Source: JBBDRJ01 sp963766295
GTDB taxonomy: Bacteria > Actinomycetota > JAICYB01
Assembly (NCBI GenBank): GCA_963766295.1
Contig: CAVXYW010000002.1
Span: 1,550,001 to 1,614,000 of the forward strand
Length of the DNA: 64,000 bases
Reading direction: 5' to 3'
The notes under the pieces are model-generated. The model did not search any database and had not been told where the DNA came from. It was given only the letters and a program-made list of their open reading frames with translations. Of this stretch, positions 18,590-29,314 are shown piece by piece. Position 1 is the stretch's first letter; every line of letters starts with the position of its first letter. A program made the translations under genes and the position numbers.

Positions 18590-19841
18590 TCAGCTGCGCT
18601 TGAGCTCCTTCCACGGGACGCCTTTATCAACTTCCGGCTCCCGTGGGAGCCCGAGGATGCGCTCACCAAGCTGGTTGCGCAGCACCTCGGACGTTCCGCC
18701 TTCGATCGAGTTCGCGCGGGCCCGCATGAACGAATGCATCCGGTTCTCGGCGTTCGCATCACCCTTCTCCCAGGCGATGGCCGCCAGACCGTTGACGTTC
18801 ATGACCTCGTTGCTGCGCCATTTGTTGAACTCTGCGTTGTAAACCTTCGTCACCGCGCCTTCCGGTCCGGGCTGCTCGCCGCGCATGCGCGCTGAGTTGG
18901 CGCGGAATTGCGTGATCTCCTTTACTTCCTTCTCGATGTAGCTCTGCGCGATGAACTGGCGGTTCACCGGGCTCTTCCTGTCCGGGACCGAATCGACGAA
19001 CTGTCCCCAGGGGTCTTTCCGCGTGCCCCCGGTGAAGGACGGCTGCATCGAGCGAAAGCCCGGACAGAGCGACGCGCTCGTTCATCAGCGTCGTGCGGGC
19101 TACGCGCCAGCCGTCGCCTTCGACGCCGACGATGTTCTCGGCCGGGATCCGGACGTCGTTGAAGTACACCTCGTTGAACTCCGCCGATCCGGTGATCTGC
19201 CTCAGCGGACGGATGTCCACGCCGGGCGACTTCATGTCGACGATGAAGTAGGACAACCCGTCGTGCTTGGGAACGTCAGCGTCGGTGCGCGCGAGCAGCA
19301 TGCCGAACTGCGACATCTGGGCGATCGACGTCCATACCTTCTGGCCGTTGACGATCCACTCGCCGTTGGAGCGCACGGCACGGCAGCCGGCACGAGGCCA
19401 GGTCGGAACCCGAGCCCGGCTCGCTGAACAGCTGGCACCAGACCTCTTCGGACGTGAGGATCTTCTGGAGGTAACGCTTCTTCTGGTCCTCGTTGCCGTG
19501 CGCGATAAGCGTCGGACCGGCAAGGCCGACACCGAGGATGTTGATCCCAACCGTAGGAAGCCGGTAACGGGCGAGCTCCTCGCGGACGACTTGCTGCTGC
19601 CAAGGCTCGCCGGACAGACCGCCGTACTCTTTGGGCCACAACGGCGCGCCGTAGCCGGACTCGCCGATGATGCGTCGACCAGCCGAAGAAGTCCCAGCCT
19701 TCGCGGGCCTTGGCGAGCTTCTCGTCGTTACCCGTTTCGATCGCTTCGGCCCAGCCGGACGGCAGCTTCTCACGCAGCCAGGTGCGAACTTCTTCGCGGA
19801 ACGCCAGCGCGCTCGGGTGTGTCTTCGATGGTCCAGCGCAT
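18590..19841 (-). pseudogene. acyl-CoA dehydrogenase A, four frameshifts
   Basis: FAD-dependent acyl-CoA dehydrogenase spread over five frame segments. In order they read MRWTIEDTP; ALAFREEVRTWLREKLPSGW; SGYGAPLWPKEYGG to SEPGSGSDLAS; GEWIVNGQKVWTSIAQM to NERVALSGLSLDA; and PSFTGGTRKDPWGQF to the TGA or TAG end at 18590. Each join needs removal of one base, near 19815-19817, 19672-19678, 19393-19397 and 19039-19045. The repaired protein has about 415 residues, normal for the family. It begins nine bases after its neighbour dehydrogenase, and the two probably form a heteromeric enzyme of fatty-acid or sterol side-chain oxidation. Four same-sense breaks in one otherwise conserved gene look technical. 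Confidence 0.78.
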
Positions 19842-19850
19842 GTCTGACCC

Positions 19851-20966
19851 TTAGACCCCGAGCTTCTGGGCGACGAGCTCGCGGTGGTACGTCGCGTCAC
19901 CCAGGTAGATCTCGGACGACTTGGCCCGCCGGAAATACAAATGGGCGTCGTGTTCCCACGTAAAACCGATACCGCCGTGGATCTGGATGTTCTCGGCGGC
20001 GGCGTGGAAGAACGCGTCCGAGCAGTACGCCTTGGCGAGCGACGCTGCGAGCGAAAGCTCTTCAGGGTCTTCCGCGGCGGCCCAGCCTGCGTAGTACGCA
20101 GCCGAACGCGCCATCTCGACTTCCATGAGCATGTTCGCGCACTTGTGCTTGATCGCCTGGAACGAACCGATCGGACGACCGAACTGGTACCGCTCCTTCG
20201 CGTATGTGGTCGAAGCGTCGAGACACGCTTGCGCGCCGCCGACCATCTCCGCCGACAAAAGCGCGGCGGCTTGGTCGAGCGTGCGCGTAAGAGCCTCGGC
20301 TCCCTTGCCCTTCTCGCCGAGGAGCTTGGCCGGGGCATTGGCGAAGTCGATCTTGGCCTGCTTGCGCGTCATGTCGAGTGTTTGAAGTGCGGTGCGCGTG
20401 ACACCTTCGGCGTCCGGGTCGACGGTGAAAAGCGAAACGTCGGCTCCGGCCTTTGCGGCGACGATCAAGAGATTGGCGGTGTGTCCGTCCACGACGTAGG
20501 ACTTGGAACCGTTGAGCGTCCAGTTGCCGCCGGACTCGGAGGCTTCTAGTTCGATGCCCTCGAGCTCCCACTTGCCGTTCGGCTCGACGAAAGCGAGCGC
20601 AGCGCGCGTCGTTCCTTCGGAGATGCCGGGGAGTAGTTCCTTCTTCTGGTCTTCGGTGCCGGCGTTGAGGATGGCGTTCGCAGCCGAGGATGACCGACGA
20701 GAAGAACGGCGCCGCAGAAGAGCTTCTTGCCCATCTCCTCCATGAGGACCATGGTCTCCACCGACGCCGAATCCGACCCCGCCGTATTCCTCAGGGATGG
20801 CCATACCGAGCCAGCCGAGGTCGGCGATCTGCTTCCAGGTGGCTTCGTCGAAGCCGTTCTCGGTCTCCATGAGCTCACGGACTTTCTCGGAGGACGACTT
20901 CTCCTCGAGGAAGCGGGCGGCGGTCGAACGGAGTTCGTTTTGCTCGTCGGTGAAAGCAAAGGTCAT
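19851..20966 (-). pseudogene. acyl-CoA dehydrogenase B, three compensating frameshifts
   Basis: Second acyl-CoA dehydrogenase, about 370 residues after repair. The N-terminus MTFAFTDEQNELRSTAARFL starts at ATG 20966, six bases after GGGAG. The frame leaves at EEYGGVGFG (near 20763-20769) and continues VETMVLMEEMGKKLFCGA. It shifts again near 20707 (FFSSVIL) and near 20684-20686 (AANAILNAGTED), returning to the first frame. The raw reading frame is therefore open but carries a nonsense stretch of about 35 residues. The C-terminal half is intact, including GGIGFTWEHDAHLYFRR. An inverted-repeat operator candidate lies just upstream at 20997. Confidence 0.78.
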
Positions 20967-20996
20967 AGCCATCTCCCTTGGTCGCTGCCCAGGCCT

Positions 20997-21014
20997 CTTG
21001 ACTCGCCAGTCAAG
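20997..21014. promoter_or_regulatory. palindromic operator candidate upstream of the acyl-CoA dehydrogenase pair
   Basis: A perfect 7-bp inverted repeat with a 4-base spacer, CTTGACTCGCCAGTCAAG, sits 31 bases before the first dehydrogenase start. Symmetric sites of this size are typical of TetR-family regulators of fatty-acid and sterol oxidation. No regulator gene is present nearby, so assignment to a family is inference. Confidence 0.5.
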
Positions 21015-21093
21015 TGGCACCCTATGGTTCGCCACCGCGGCTGTCACGTCAACTCGGACTCAGGGTAGGCCCGCTGAGGGCGCGAAGGCTAAA

Positions 21094-21945
21094 TCAGGTC
21101 CCGGTCGATCGTGGCGTGATCTCGTTCGCGCGAGGTGGCGGGGGCATGGATAGGACGCTTTTGCGGAGATCATCGAGGCCTGACAGTCGTTCCGCGCTCT
21201 CGCTCGGGTGGTAGGCAAGGACGTTGTATCCCCACTCGAAGCATGCGGGGAACGGTTCGTCATGGGACGGGATATGTGAGACGAGTCCGTCCGGGCAGCC
21301 GAACTCGAACCTGTATCCCCTTAACTGCAACAACTCGAGCACCTCCCAAGGGCCATAGCCAAAGGCCCGCTCCCAGGGCGCGAAGACCTCGAGGAGCATC
21401 GTTGGACGAGCACCCCTCGCGAACAGCCCCTCGGCTCCGCGCAAGACGAGGAGTTCAGCCCCTTCGACGTCCACCTTCATGAATTGCGGGTCGGGCAATG
21501 CGTTCCCAGCCACGAAGGCGTCGAGCGTGACGAATTGAGCTTTGTGCTCGCTCAACTCGGCTCCTCGTTGCGCGGCGCGCCACTCTTCTGGTGCTGCCAT
21601 CGACCCCATATCGAACTCGCCGTTTGGGACGTAGACGGTGCCTGCAAACTCACTGTCCGAGAGGCCCAGAGGCACGGCTGTGATTGGCACCCCCGACTCT
21701 TCGATGTTCCGACAAAGCTTGTCGTACATCGAAGCGACGGGCTCGAATGCGATGACCTTGCCAGAGGCTCCAACCAGCTGTGCGAGGAAGAGCGCGACAT
21801 CGCCCCTGTTCGCACCGATGTCGAAACAGACATCGCCGGTCCGGATCACCGACGCATAGATCTGCTCTTCGAACGTCGTAGCTTCGATCACTTGTTCTGC
21901 CGCGCCAACTTCCTCGTCCCGCGATCCTGGAGTGCTCTCGATCAC
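21094..21945 (-). CDS. FkbM family methyltransferase
   Basis: SAM-dependent methyltransferase of 283 residues. Motif I is VCFDIGANRGDVALFLA near residue 40, the acidic residue that follows is in VIAFEPVASMYDKL, and the FkbM hallmark FMKVDVEGAELLVLRG lies near 155-170. Members O-methylate sugars, polyketides or lipids. It stands alone: 47 bases separate it from the divergent DUF255 gene and about 127 bases from the dehydrogenases downstream. The target is not predictable from context. Confidence 0.85.
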   Translation of the reverse strand: MIESTPGSRDEEVGAAEQVIEATTFEEQIYASVIRTGDVCFDIGANRGDVALFLAQLVGASGKVIAFEPVASMYDKLCRNIEESGVPITAVPLGLSDSEFAGTVYVPNGEFDMGSMAAPEEWRAAQRGAELSEHKAQFVTLDAFVAGNALPDPQFMKVDVEGAELLVLRGAEGLFARGARPTMLLEVFAPWERAFGYGPWEVLELLQLRGYRFEFGCPDGLVSHIPSHDEPFPACFEWGYNVLAYHPSESAERLSGLDDLRKSVLSMPPPPRANEITPRSTGT

Positions 21946-21992
21946 GCTACCCGCCGGCGCCTAGCACGAGAACGCGCGGATAGGGTGGGTTG

Positions 21993-23963
<1,971 letters not shown>

Positions 23964-23967
<4 letters not shown>

Positions 23968-24575
23968 CGCGTTTCGGGAGCCGGCACCTCCGGCTCGGGC
24001 AGCAGCTTGATCCTGTCGCCCAAGACGCGCAGCTCGCCATTGAGTTCGAACCACCGACCAGTCAGATTCCCTGCACCGTGGCCGGGGTGGCAGCCGAGGT
24101 GACGCTCGACCCTGCCGATCGCACCGCCGTGGGTAAGAACGAGCACGCGTTTGCCCACATGAGCGTCGCGCGCACGGCCCAGCGCTGCCAGAACACGCTC
24201 CAGAAAAGCATGGCGATCCTCACCACCCGGCGTTGCATCGAGCTCGCCGGCACGCCAAGCCTTCAGCTCATCTCCCCACCGAGACTCGACTTCGTCGATG
24301 TTCAGCCCCGTCCATTCGCCGACGTCGATCTCGCGCAGGCCTTCGTCCGTTGCAACCTCACCGAGGCCGAGTGCTCGCGAGATGATCTCGGCCGTCTCGA
24401 TGGCCCGTCGCTGAGGTGAAGCAACGACCACATCGATTTCGCCGGACAGGCTTTGGGCCGCGACTTTCGCCTGCTCGCGCCCGTGTTCGGAAAGTGGCGG
24501 ATCGCCGCGCCCCTGCCAGCGACGCTGCGCGTTCCATTCCGACTCGGCGTGACGAACCAGGAACAAGCGCGTCAC
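23964..24575 (-). CDS. histidine phosphatase family protein (phosphoglycerate mutase-like)
   Basis: Protein of 203 residues with the phosphohistidine motif LVRHAESEWN at 6-15 and the second catalytic His in LTHGGAIGR near 148. ASPQRRAIETAEI fits the substrate pocket. The family includes cofactor-dependent phosphoglycerate mutases, alpha-ribazole phosphatases and many broad phosphatases. The motif set does not decide between them. The GTG start at 24575 overlaps the zinc-ribbon gene stop in a GTGA, so the two are likely co-translated. Confidence 0.87.
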
Positions 24576-25639
24576 AGAACGTTGAACGACTCGATGATCC
24601 GCTGATCGAGGACCTGCGTTTCATCTGCTTCGGCAGGGTGGAACCAAGACTCGACAACGAACGATCCGCCTCTGCCGTCGTCGACTGTCCACTGGCGATA
24701 CTGAACCTCGTTTCCGATGAACTCGCGAATAATCGCCGGAAATCCCGCAACTCTCTCCTCGTCCGAAGACCGAAGCTCTCGATGACCCGAGAACCGCGCG
24801 CGGTTCGTCCCGTTGATATCGGATCGGACCTCTTCGAGTGATTCGGCCAGCCGCGCTACGCGTAGCCCGCGGTCGTCGGGACGGTCGGGGTCAGTGAAAG
24901 ACACGTTCTCGGCGGCCGTTTCGACGTCCCACGCCAAAGGAACCTCCACCGCGAAATTCAGCTGAGCGAATTGCAGCTCTCTCAGGGAGACTCTCGACGG
25001 ATCGGGGTAGCGGTGCCGCGCCCAGATACCTTCGGCCGCCAAGAGACCGACGGCCACAAGCAGACCGGAGACGAGCCCTACGAAGATGACGCGGCCGAAC
25101 CGAAATCGCAGGCGGGGAAGGTCCAGGGACGGCGCGTAGGAGTCGGTGGCGGGTGCGACTTGTCCACGGCTCACAGCCATCGACCGCGTCGCCGTTCGGT
25201 CGTCCTCTTGGTCGAACTCGTGCTGCTCGAGCTCGCGTATGTAGCCCAGACCCTCGTTTGCCGCAGGAGCGTGTTCGAAAACCGCGGTCTCGAAGGAAGA
25301 CGATTCGGGCTCGGCCTGAACTCCGCGTACTTCTGGTAACGCTGCCGGTACTTCGGGCGCGAAGTGCTCCGTGCGATGGACCTCGGCTTGCGGGCGAGCC
25401 GGGCTCACGACGGCGGCGGCCGCAGCCGCGGCGGCAACGTTGATCGGCTCCTGCCGCTTCGTCATCTGGTGAAGCGACGGCTCGTTGATCTCGGCGTTGC
25501 AACGCCAGCAAGAAGTCATGCCGACCGTGAGAGGTTCCGAGCACTGGCCACATGTCGGACGCATCGCCAGACCACAACGTCCGCAAGCGAACGAATCGAG
25601 CCGGACCGAGGCGCGACACGCCGGACAGACCGGCGTCAT
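24572..25639 (-). CDS. zinc-ribbon membrane protein with extracytoplasmic DcrB/PsbP-like domain
   Basis: Protein of about 355 residues from ATG 25639, two bases after the fpg stop begins. A double zinc ribbon at residues about 5-50 shows CPAC, CGRC, CGQC and CWRC pairs. A low-complexity cytoplasmic linker with nine alanines follows. One membrane helix lies at about 190-212 (FVGLVSGLLVAVGLLAAEGI). The outer domain of about 140 residues contains FAVEVPLAWDVE and FVVESWFHP, a pattern like DcrB or PsbP-type folds that bind small ligands or partners. The function is unknown. Position between a DNA-repair gene and a phosphatase gives no clear hint. Confidence 0.72.
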   Translation of the reverse strand: MTPVCPACRASVRLDSFACGRCGLAMRPTCGQCSEPLTVGMTSCWRCNAEINEPSLHQMTKRQEPINVAAAAAAAAVVSPARPQAEVHRTEHFAPEVPAALPEVRGVQAEPESSSFETAVFEHAPAANEGLGYIRELEQHEFDQEDDRTATRSMAVSRGQVAPATDSYAPSLDLPRLRFRFGRVIFVGLVSGLLVAVGLLAAEGIWARHRYPDPSRVSLRELQFAQLNFAVEVPLAWDVETAAENVSFTDPDRPDDRGLRVARLAESLEEVRSDINGTNRARFSGHRELRSSDEERVAGFPAIIREFIGNEVQYRQWTVDDGRGGSFVVESWFHPAEADETQVLDQRIIESFNVL

Positions 25640-25640
25640 A

Positions 25641-26528
25641 TCAAGCTCGTCCGGCCTTGGCCGCCTCAAGCGACTGGCACTGCGGGCAGTAGTAGTGCGA
25701 CCTCTGGCCCACTCGGATCCGAACGATGGGAGTGCGACAACGCCGGCACGGCAATCCTTCGCGGCCGTGCACCGAAAGCGCGTCCTGATGCTCTCCGGGC
25801 TCGTCGTACAGGTCGCGCCACTCACCATCTCCGAGTGTCGTCCCGCGATGACGGATCGCATCCTGGAGAACCTCAGCGACCGCGCGGGACAAACGTCTTG
25901 TCTCGTTGGACGTCAAAGAGTCGGAGGAACGGTCCCACGGGAGCCCGGCATGGAAGAGAACCTCGTCGGAGTAGATGTTGCCGAGCCCAGACATGAATTC
26001 CTGATCCATCAGCAGCGCTTTCATCTTCGCCTTGCGCGTAGAAACCATCTCGCCGAAGAGCTGCCACGGGATCTGATCGTTGATGGCGTCCACACCCAGA
26101 TCGTTCATCGCTTCGCTGAAGGTCTCGGCGTCGGCGACGAAGCATTCGCCGAACCTTCGGGCATCGAAGAAACGGATCTCGGGTCCCTGGGTGAAGTGGA
26201 TGATGACGTGCGTGTGCTTATCAGCAGCCCGCTTGGCCGTTGACTTCACGAGGTGGCCCGACATGCCGAGGTGCACGACGAGGTAATTGCGGTTGTCCAG
26301 CTCGAAGGCCAAGTACTTGCCTTTGCGATGGACGGCCTTGACCTTCCCGCCCACCAAATGCTTCTCGAACTCTTTCGGCGTGATGTGGTGCTTGGTAACG
26401 CGCTTGGCGCTCGGCTTCGCTTCCTTTACGTATTGACGCGTCTTGACGTCGACGGTTCTGATTCGCTTGCCGACGTATTCCTTTTCGAGTTGCCGCCGAA
26501 GAACCTCGACCTCGGGAAGCTCAGGCAC
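25641..26528 (-). CDS. mutM: formamidopyrimidine-DNA glycosylase
   Basis: Bifunctional base-excision repair enzyme (Fpg) of 295 residues that removes 8-oxoguanine and cuts the abasic site. The catalytic N-terminus PELPEVEVLRRQL is complete, and the conserved Lys lies in HRKGKYLAFEL near 70. The C-terminal zinc finger is present as CRRC and CPQC near 262-285. It overlaps the rnc stop by eight bases. In Mycobacterium fpg also follows rnc, so the pair is conserved synteny. Confidence 0.95.
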   Translation of the reverse strand: MPELPEVEVLRRQLEKEYVGKRIRTVDVKTRQYVKEAKPSAKRVTKHHITPKEFEKHLVGGKVKAVHRKGKYLAFELDNRNYLVVHLGMSGHLVKSTAKRAADKHTHVIIHFTQGPEIRFFDARRFGECFVADAETFSEAMNDLGVDAINDQIPWQLFGEMVSTRKAKMKALLMDQEFMSGLGNIYSDEVLFHAGLPWDRSSDSLTSNETRRLSRAVAEVLQDAIRHRGTTLGDGEWRDLYDEPGEHQDALSVHGREGLPCRRCRTPIVRIRVGQRSHYYCPQCQSLEAAKAGRA

Positions 26529-27282
26529 CTGCCACCTCCGAAGGCTCCGGCTCGAGCATCGGCTCGACTTCGGGTTGGTCGAGCGTCACGAGTGCAGACG
26601 CAGCCGCAGCCTGCTCGGCCTCTTTCTTCGAGCGTCCTTCACCATCGCCGCACAGTTCGTCGTTCACATAGACCTCAGCTTTGAATCGCTTCGCGTGATC
26701 GGGACCAGAACCGACGACCCGATAACGCGGAAGGATCGCGTGACGTCGCGTCACGATCTCTTGAAGACGTGTTTTCGGGTCCTTGGGAATGTCACGACTG
26801 GCCGCAGCCTCCACCCGCCCGCCAAAAAGTGCCTTGATTACTTTGCGCACGGTGGCTATGCCCCCGTCCAAATAGACCGCTCCGATCACGGCCTCCAGGG
26901 CGTCGGACATGATCGACGGCTTCGACTGTCCGCCGCTCATGCGCTCGCCCCGGCCGAGACGTATCGCCGGGCCCAAACCAAGCTCGAGAGCAACTTCGGC
27001 CAGCGCCGGCTCTGAGACAAGCGACGCTCGCAGCTTTGCCAAATCGCCCTCCAGATGGTCGGGGAACCTCTTGTAGAGCAGGTCGGTCACACACAGATTG
27101 AGGATCGCGTCGCCCAGGAACTCCAGCCTCTCGTTCGTCTCCAACTCGTCCTGCTCGTAGGCGTACGAGCGATGTGTCAGAGCAACGTCGAACAAGCCCG
27201 GGTCCCGGAAGGACACACCAAGCTTCGACTCCAAAATCACGCGGGCCCCGTCGTAGGACAGGGAACCCGCAGGTTCCGTCAC
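26521..27282 (-). CDS. rnc: ribonuclease III
   Basis: Double-strand-specific endoribonuclease of 253 residues that processes rRNA precursors and structured mRNAs. The RNase III signature NERLEFLGDAILNLCV lies near 48-63, and the second metal-binding set is in DALEAVIGAVYLDGG near 125. The C-terminal double-stranded RNA-binding domain spans about 165-235 (DPKTRLQEIVTRR, GRSKKEAEQAAAASAL). It begins 24 bases after the acyl carrier protein gene in a cluster acpP-rnc-fpg transcribed from plsX downward. Confidence 0.96.
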   Translation of the reverse strand: MTEPAGSLSYDGARVILESKLGVSFRDPGLFDVALTHRSYAYEQDELETNERLEFLGDAILNLCVTDLLYKRFPDHLEGDLAKLRASLVSEPALAEVALELGLGPAIRLGRGERMSGGQSKPSIMSDALEAVIGAVYLDGGIATVRKVIKALFGGRVEAAASRDIPKDPKTRLQEIVTRRHAILPRYRVVGSGPDHAKRFKAEVYVNDELCGDGEGRSKKEAEQAAAASALVTLDQPEVEPMLEPEPSEVAGA

Positions 27283-27306
27283 CGCTGTTACAGCTCCTTG
27301 GGTCGG

Positions 27307-27552
27307 TTATGCAGGGACCCGTTCGGCGACGAAGTCGACGGCATCCTTGACGGTACGGATGCCCTCGAGTTCCTCGTCGGGGATCTCCAGGGACAACTCC
27401 TCTTCCAACGACATCGCGAGCTCGACCAGGTCCAACGAGTCGGCCTCGAGGTCTTCCTCGAGCCTGGTTTCCAGCTTGATGGACTCGGGGTCGCACTCGA
27501 TGAGCTCGGCCAGGCGGCCCTGGATGAGCTTGAAGATGTCTTCTCGCGTCAC
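27307..27552 (-). CDS. acpP: acyl carrier protein 1
   Basis: Acyl carrier protein of 81 residues. The phosphopantetheine attachment Ser is in ADSLDLVELAM near residue 39, and the protein is strongly acidic, as expected. Its start overlaps the plsX stop by four bases. PlsX uses acyl-ACP, so this copy may serve phospholipid synthesis, whereas a second ACP (61182-61442) sits inside the fatty-acid synthesis operon. Confidence 0.93.
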   Translation of the reverse strand: MTREDIFKLIQGRLAELIECDPESIKLETRLEEDLEADSLDLVELAMSLEEELSLEIPDEELEGIRTVKDAVDFVAERVPA

Positions 27553-28562
27553 GTATTCGCTTTCTCTTTACCTAGACGTCTGGTCACCTCGTCCACCAGC
27601 CCGGCCTCAACCGTATCGGAAGCGATTCGGAGTGCGGCTCGGACCGCCGCGGCGTTCGAGGATCCGTGGCCGATTATACAGACGCCCTTAACCCCCAAAA
27701 GGTGGGCCCCACCATGGGTTTCGGGGCTGAGGGTCGAGGCGAGGTCCAGCAGGCCCGGCATCACGACCTTCGCCGCCTCTTTGGCCTCCTCGGTAGCGCT
27801 GAAAACACCGAAAAGCTCTCCCATCAGGAACTTCCCGAACCCTTCCAGCAGCTTGAGAACCACGTTCCCGGTAAATCCGTCCGTGACGATGACGTCGACA
27901 CGATCGGAAGCAACATCGCGGCCCTCGACGTTCCCGATGAAGTTAAGGTCCGCTGCTTCGAGCAGTGGGTAGGCGTTTTTGGCCAGCTCGTTGCCCTTCC
28001 CCGGCTCCTCGCCCACCGAGAGAAGACCCACGCGTGGTGACTCGAGGCCGAGCCTGATCCTGGCGAAGACGTCACCAAGGACACCGAATCCGACGAGCTG
28101 TTCGGGACGCACATCGGCATTCGCACCGACGTCGAGCAGGACGGTCTCGGCTCCCGTGAACGGAAGGACGACGGCGATCGCGGGACGAGCCACGCCGCGG
28201 ATGCGTCCCGTTTCCAGAACTGCGCCGGCCAGAGCCGCACCCGTGGCCCCAGCAGAGAAGACTGCGTCCGCGCGTCCTTCTTTTACGAGTCTGGAAGCGA
28301 CACTGACGGACGAATCTCGCTTCGTTCGCACCGATCGCGCCGGATCGGGGTCGTCCATCGCGATGACTTCAGTTGCATCTATTACTTCGATGTTGTCTCC
28401 CGGCGCGGCGCCGGCACCGGCTAGGGCCTTGCCGACCTCATCCGCTTTGCCGACGAGAAGAACGTGGGCGCCGTCCTCGTTCGCCGCCGCGGCCGCGCCG
28501 GCAACGATCTCACCCGGAGCGTTGTCGCCCCCCATCGCGTCGACGGCTATGCGCGGCATCAT
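27549..28562 (-). CDS. plsX: phosphate acyltransferase PlsX
   Basis: Enzyme of 337 residues that converts acyl-ACP to acyl phosphate for phosphatidic-acid synthesis. The N-terminus PRIAVDAMGGDNAPGEIVAG is diagnostic. Later blocks include FSAGATGAALAG, LLDVGANADVRPEQL, VVTDGFTGNVVLKLLEG and GVKGVCIIGHGSSNAAAV. The protein is soluble and membrane-associated. The start is ATG 28562, preceded by a 71-base gap that contains a dispersed hairpin repeat. Confidence 0.95.
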   Translation of the reverse strand: MMPRIAVDAMGGDNAPGEIVAGAAAAANEDGAHVLLVGKADEVGKALAGAGAAPGDNIEVIDATEVIAMDDPDPARSVRTKRDSSVSVASRLVKEGRADAVFSAGATGAALAGAVLETGRIRGVARPAIAVVLPFTGAETVLLDVGANADVRPEQLVGFGVLGDVFARIRLGLESPRVGLLSVGEEPGKGNELAKNAYPLLEAADLNFIGNVEGRDVASDRVDVIVTDGFTGNVVLKLLEGFGKFLMGELFGVFSATEEAKEAAKVVMPGLLDLASTLSPETHGGAHLLGVKGVCIIGHGSSNAAAVRAALRIASDTVEAGLVDEVTRRLGKEKANT

Positions 28563-28570
28563 TTGAAAGC

Positions 28571-28602
28571 TACCGCGGAGCGAAGCGAGGCGGCAGCATC
28601 GA
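28571..28602. repeat. dispersed intergenic hairpin repeat, copy 1
   Basis: A 32-base element, starting TACCGCGGAGCGAAGCGAGG, lies between plsX and the Crp gene. The arms CCGC and GCGG can pair around a GCGAAGCG-containing loop. Copy 2 at 33099-33130 is identical except at one base, and a third related copy is at 57768-57795 with changed but still complementary arms. Confidence 0.6.
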
Positions 28603-28633
28603 TCGGATCAGTGCGGAGCTGATACCGATCGAG

Positions 28634-29314
28634 CTAGCGGAGTCGCTCGAGGTGATGGATCCGGACGCAGTGGCCGTCCAGCGAGATGGCGCCGGTGCGC
28701 TCCAGGTCCTTGAGGACTTGGTTCACGCTCTGACGGGAGCCGCCGACCATGCGCGCGAGGTCCGATTGCGTCACTCCGATGTCGACAACGATGTCGCCGT
28801 CGTCGTCGGCCTTCCCTCGCTCTGAAGCGATGCGCGCGAGGAGCTTCGCTACGCGGCCGGGCAGATCGAGAAAAACGAGATCGGCCGTTTGTTCGGTGAG
28901 TCGGCGCAACAACCCGCCGACGGATGACAAGACGCGTTCGCCGAGCTCGCGATGGTCACTCATGACGTCGAGCAGCGTCGTCCTAGAAATGGCCAACAGA
29001 GTCGCGGGCTCCAACGCGGACGCGGAAGCCGAACGTGGGGCGCCGTCGAGCACTGCCAACTCGCCGAAGGTCTCGGTCGGCTGCACGGTGACCAGCACCA
29101 CCTCGTCGCCTTCGATCGAGTTCAAGAAGAGCTTCACTGAACCTTTGGCGACGACGTACATCGAGTCGCCGGCGTCACCCTCGAAAAAGATCATCTGGCC
29201 CTTGCTGTAATCGCGCGGGACGGCTAGGCGCGCGAGCGACGCGTGCACGTTGTGATGCAGGGTGCCGAACAGGCGGGTGCGTCCCAGAAGTTCAGCAGCC
29301 TCAGCGGTGTTCAA
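28634..29314 (-). CDS. Crp/Fnr family transcription regulator
   Basis: Regulator of 226 residues starting at TTG 29314 within a TTGA overlap with the cyclase gene. A cyclic-nucleotide-binding domain covers about 15-130, with the phosphate-binding cassette FGELAVLDGAPRSASASA, including the Arg and Ser that contact cAMP in Crp. The C-terminal winged helix (about 150-226) has TQSDLARMVGGSRQSVNQVL. Motifs favour a cAMP-responsive Crp rather than an iron-sulfur Fnr, as no N-terminal cysteine cluster exists. Coupling to a cyclase is strong contextual support. Confidence 0.92.
   Translation of the reverse strand: MNTAEAAELLGRTRLFGTLHHNVHASLARLAVPRDYSKGQMIFFEGDAGDSMYVVAKGSVKLFLNSIEGDEVVLVTVQPTETFGELAVLDGAPRSASASALEPATLLAISRTTLLDVMSDHRELGERVLSSVGGLLRRLTEQTADLVFLDLPGRVAKLLARIASERGKADDDGDIVVDIGVTQSDLARMVGGSRQSVNQVLKDLERTGAISLDGHCVRIHHLERLR

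Noticed and set aside
20546..20959. Separate small gene in the alternative frame of acyl-CoA dehydrogenase B
   Set aside because: Only the stretch around VETMVLMEEMGKKLF is meaningful and it belongs to the dehydrogenase; the rest is shadow frame.
18590..20966. Programmed +1 frameshifting in the acyl-CoA dehydrogenases
   Set aside because: The seven break sites share no slippery sequence or stop codon context, and several lie at short runs such as GGG or GG.
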